From positions 1-53,462 of the forward strand of contig JAICLL010000020.1 of the NCBI GenBank assembly GCA_025927475.1: 53,462 nt of DNA. The letters run 5' to 3'. A program made the position numbers and the translations under genes. Every line of letters begins with the position of its first letter. Within the stretch, counting starts at the first letter, position 1. Below the pieces are notes generated by a model that saw only the letters and a list, made by a program, of their open reading frames with translations, had not been told where the DNA came from and did not search any database. Source of the DNA: Pirellulales bacterium (GTDB lineage: Bacteria; Planctomycetota; Planctomycetia; Pirellulales; JAICIG01). This document shows positions 51,051 to 53,462 of this stretch, one piece after another.

Positions 51051-52505
51051 TCAACTCCCCGAGCCGGCGAGCCGCTGCTTGAGAATCTCTGACTTTAGTA
51101 CATGGCTGCCCGCCGCGGCGATCTGGTCGCCGGGCTTGAGTCCCGTGAGCACCTCGCTGTACGAATCACTGACGATTCCCAGCTCAATCTGCTTGGGCTG
51201 AAAAACACGGTCGCCGGCCCGCACGAACACGACGTTGATCGGCCCATCTCGCTGAATCGATTGGGTAGGCACGACCAAAGCATCGGGCTTCTCCTGAATC
51301 AGAATCTGCCCAACGCCGAACATATTGGCCCGCAACAGCCGCTGGCCGTTGGCAGGCTCGCTCTCGCCGTGAATGAGCGGATTGTCGACTTCCATGCGGG
51401 CTTGCACCATACGCGTTCGCTTGTCGACTTCGGTGCTGATCCAGCTCAGCGTACCGTGAATCTGTTGTTCCACGCCCTCGGTGGAGAATACCACTTCCTG
51501 CCCGAGGCGGAGTTTGCCGGCGTCTTCCTTGCTGACATCGAGTTCGATCCACATCCGGCGCACATCGGCCATGACAAATTGGCCCGTGCTCGAAGGCTCG
51601 ACCAACTCGCCGACCACGACCTCGCGGCCGATCACGGTGCCATCGAAGGGAGCCACCAGCGGCACCAGGTTGGCCGTGGTTTTGTGCGAATCGAGGCGGT
51701 CGACCAGCGTCTTGGGCAAACCGAGAAAATGCACCCGCTTCACCAGCTCCTCGTCGTGCAGGCCCGCCACGTCTTCCAACTTCACCGGCAGGCCCAAATT
51801 CACCAGCGTTTGCTGCGCGTTGAAGAGCTTGATGCGCGCCTCGCGGGCCTGAGCTTCGGCCTCACGGAGCGATCGGTACGGTACGGTGGATTGCGATTGT
51901 CGCAGTCTGCGGTAAGTCCCTTCGCGCAACTCGGCTGCCACAACCGCCTGCAAAAACTCCGACTTGGCCCGCCCGATGTCCAGCGCCTCGATGATGGCCA
52001 GCAATTCGCCTTTTTTGATGTTCTCGCCGACTTTCTTTTCGGCGCTCCAAACGGTGCCCGACACACGAGCCGAAAGCTGCGCCAACCGCGTCTGGTCGTA
52101 GGTGACGGAGCCAAGGCAGGTGACTTGATCGACCATCGAGCGGCGCTCGACTTTGGCCAACTGGATGCCGGAGCGCGCGATCGCCTCGGGCGATTCAAAC
52201 GAAATCGGCTCGAGCAGGGGGATTTGCGACTTGGCCTCTTTCACCGGCAGATCGGCGGCGCCGGGCAGCGCATCGTCGGGCGAAATCTGCAATTCCGGCT
52301 CCGCACCGCTGTGCATCATCTGCGACAGCGTGGGAACATGCCAGTGATAGGCATGTCCCCAAAACAGCAGTCCCCCCAGCATGCCCAGCACGAGCAGGTT
52401 CGGAATCTGAGCGCCAACCAGCCGCAGCCAGTGCAAACTGTCGCGACTGACAAGAGAAGCTCTTTTTGGAGAAACCGAATTACTGGTTGTCATTCCGAAA
52501 TCCAT
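51051..52505 (-). CDS. RND periplasmic adaptor (CzcB-like)
   Basis: 484 aa from the ATG at 52505; another ATG at 52493 is equally possible. A signal-anchor is seen (IPNLLVLGMLGGLLFWGHAYHW). The mature protein has the classic adaptor order: barrel entry SARVSGTVWSAEKKVGENIKKG, a helical hairpin (AKSEFLQAVVAAELREGTYRRLRQSQS...), the returning lipoyl half VPLVAPFDGTVIGREVVVGE, and beta-barrel/proximal domains (MWIELDVSKEDAGKLRLGQEV, GLKPGDQIAAAGSHVL). It connects the permease at 47912-51049 to an outer-membrane channel. Unlike the adaptor at 23306-24853 it has a full hairpin and no Cys-rich metal motifs. Confidence 0.9.
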   Translation of the reverse strand: MDFGMTTSNSVSPKRASLVSRDSLHWLRLVGAQIPNLLVLGMLGGLLFWGHAYHWHVPTLSQMMHSGAEPELQISPDDALPGAADLPVKEAKSQIPLLEPISFESPEAIARSGIQLAKVERRSMVDQVTCLGSVTYDQTRLAQLSARVSGTVWSAEKKVGENIKKGELLAIIEALDIGRAKSEFLQAVVAAELREGTYRRLRQSQSTVPYRSLREAEAQAREARIKLFNAQQTLVNLGLPVKLEDVAGLHDEELVKRVHFLGLPKTLVDRLDSHKTTANLVPLVAPFDGTVIGREVVVGELVEPSSTGQFVMADVRRMWIELDVSKEDAGKLRLGQEVVFSTEGVEQQIHGTLSWISTEVDKRTRMVQARMEVDNPLIHGESEPANGQRLLRANMFGVGQILIQEKPDALVVPTQSIQRDGPINVVFVRAGDRVFQPKQIELGIVSDSYSEVLTGLKPGDQIAAAGSHVLKSEILKQRLAGSGS

Positions 52506-52913
52506 CCCGTCTGAAGCCGTGCAACCGGCACGATCCACCGAAACCGATCGCTGGATCAGCCCTTGCGCACAGACATTATAGCACTTTGGCCGCGAGCGTC
52601 TTGGTCTTTCCTGGACGCCAATTGCGGCATGTGCCTATGCCGTAATGTCGCCTTTCGCTCCGCGAAAGTAGCGCCGCGCCGCCCTTGCTACCGCGCGATT
52701 GCACGCAGACCGCCCTAGCGAACGTGCTCGAAAGCGGCAATTGGGGCGGAACCGCGGCGATCCTGGCATCTTGCTTGCGGGCGCAACCCTCACGCCGTAG
52801 GCTCGTGGAATACTGATTTATCCGAGTCCCAACTCCCGAGGATCAGTTGCCCGACGCATATATGCCGCAAGCGTTTTTGATTTCTGGCTTGGCCGGCCGA
52901 ACCAATCGTGAAC
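52506..52913. other. 408-bp divergent intergenic region
   Basis: Between the adaptor start and the small membrane protein. A perfect TATAAT on the minus strand is listed separately. No ORF, RNA gene or clear repeat was found in the rest. Confidence 0.45.
52575..52580 (-). promoter_or_regulatory. TATAAT -10 box upstream of the CzcB-like adaptor
   Basis: TATAAT reads on the minus strand from 52580 to 52575, 70 bases upstream of the adaptor ATG. The expected -35 region (CAAGAC at about 17 bases) is a poor match, so this is a tentative promoter or an activator-dependent one. Confidence 0.4.
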
Positions 52914-53321
52914 ATGTCCGAAGATCTAGCGCCAAAAGATTACCGCGAGTCGGGTTCAGAGCAGGATGACAATCCGTTCAAACCCCCGGCAACAGCCGCA
53001 TCGAGTGGTCAAGCATCGAGCGCTGAAAATCCACAAGATGGCGCCTCATTCGCGCATCAGGCAGCTCGCTTCTCATTGTACGCACCGGTGTTGTTAGTGA
53101 CCACGAACCTTATCGTGCGCGAGTCGCTTGGCGCCAATCATCCCGGAGCCAAGGGATTCGCGATTCTCTCTCTGCTCACCATTGCGGCCGCGTTTTTCCT
53201 AGGAATCGTCGGGATGATTGGAGGCGTGAAGCAATTGGCTTTCTGGTCGGCCTTCGTCGGACTATTTGGGACGCTGCTGAATGGGATCATCCTCGCCGCG
53301 GTGGTACGCCTGTTGATCTAG
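52914..53321 (+). CDS. small polytopic membrane protein
   Basis: 135 aa from the ATG at 52914 (a GTG two codons earlier is also in frame). The first 50 residues are polar and contain NPFKPP, a motif often found at the cytosolic N-terminus of small planctomycete membrane proteins. Three hydrophobic segments follow: FSLYAPVLLVTTNLIV, AILSLLTIAAAFFLGIVGMIG and FVGLFGTLLNGIILAAVVRLLI. No functional motif is seen. A rho-independent terminator follows 13 bases after the stop. Confidence 0.65.
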   Translation: MSEDLAPKDYRESGSEQDDNPFKPPATAASSGQASSAENPQDGASFAHQAARFSLYAPVLLVTTNLIVRESLGANHPGAKGFAILSLLTIAAAFFLGIVGMIGGVKQLAFWSAFVGLFGTLLNGIILAAVVRLLI

Positions 53322-53333
53322 ACCTTAAGCAAG

Positions 53334-53354
53334 CGTCCCCGGAAGGGCGTTTTT
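53334..53354 (+). terminator. rho-independent terminator
   Basis: Five pairs (53334-53338 with 53345-53349, one G-T wobble) close a 6-base loop and are followed directly by five T residues. It ends the small membrane protein gene. Confidence 0.6.
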
Positions 53355-53450
53355 AATCGAGAGGCAAAAAAACTCGAAACCATCCGGCGTTTTGCGGGGT
53401 TTCATGGGTAACAACCATCCACGACCCGCCCAACACACGGAGGATTTCGA

Positions 53451-53462
53451 GTGAGCCCTTCC
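53451..53462 (+). CDS. possible start of a gene cut by the window edge
   Basis: A GTG at 53451 follows GGAGG with a 7-base spacer, a good start context, but only four codons (V/M-S-P-S) are inside the window. Nothing can be said about the product. The AT-rich stretch before it may be a promoter or the edge of a mobile element. Confidence 0.3.

Overview
The window (53.5 kb, GC-rich) reads as chromosome of a planctomycete, most likely of the Pirellulales. The evidence is family content: a DUF1559 pseudopilin-like protein, two Tat-exported DUF1501 proteins, a LEPR-XLL surface protein with DUF4214 repeats, a BBP7-type outer-membrane barrel, a DUF1080-alkaline phosphatase fusion, a YncE/phosphoesterase protein, and several small families I know only from planctomycetes. 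No rRNA, tRNA, CRISPR array, prophage or complete insertion sequence was seen. Gene density is high with short, often overlapping, operons.

Layout. 0-5.9 kb: two secreted or membrane hypotheticals around a palindromic MITE-like element, a SWIM/ATP-dependent DNA ligase, a class V aminotransferase, and a thioredoxin-like gene interrupted by an in-frame TGA exactly where a CxxC second cysteine is expected; this is the best candidate for something new (possible CxxU selenoprotein). 5.9-16 kb: phosphoesterase, BBP7 barrel, a TPR/GT9-like/DUF6165 fusion preceded by a perfect 30-bp inverted repeat, a frameshifted secreted protein gene, an alpha/beta hydrolase coupled to a small coiled protein, a 47-48 aa membrane microprotein and an RluA-type pseudouridine synthase. 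16-26.5 kb (minus strand): an OPT transporter, then an apparent five-gene operon of DUF1559 protein, lipoprotein, metal-binding RND adaptor, oversized CusA/CzcA-type permease and a second, paralogous lipoprotein. 26.8-36.1 kb: the LEPR-XLL protein, an HD-GYP phosphodiesterase followed by an HD-GYP-like protein that has lost its catalytic residues, the DUF1080-phosphatase fusion, and an ANTAR response regulator coupled to an NtrC-like regulator whose AAA+ motifs are degraded. 36.4-47.9 kb: maltooligosyltrehalose synthase, an exported hydrolase, a sugar phosphate isomerase/epimerase-like protein, a polytopic membrane protein, a retropepsin-like gene reduced to its two ends, and two divergent DUF1501 genes. 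47.9-53.4 kb: a second CzcA/CzcB-type pair, a small membrane protein and the edge of another gene.

Together the genes suggest a free-living bacterium with heavy-metal efflux (two HME-RND systems), abundant exported proteins, c-di-GMP turnover and trehalose synthesis. A recurring theme is signalling or enzyme domains that persist after losing catalytic motifs, plus several genes damaged by small deletions or frameshifts. All functions come from reading the translations; no database search was run.
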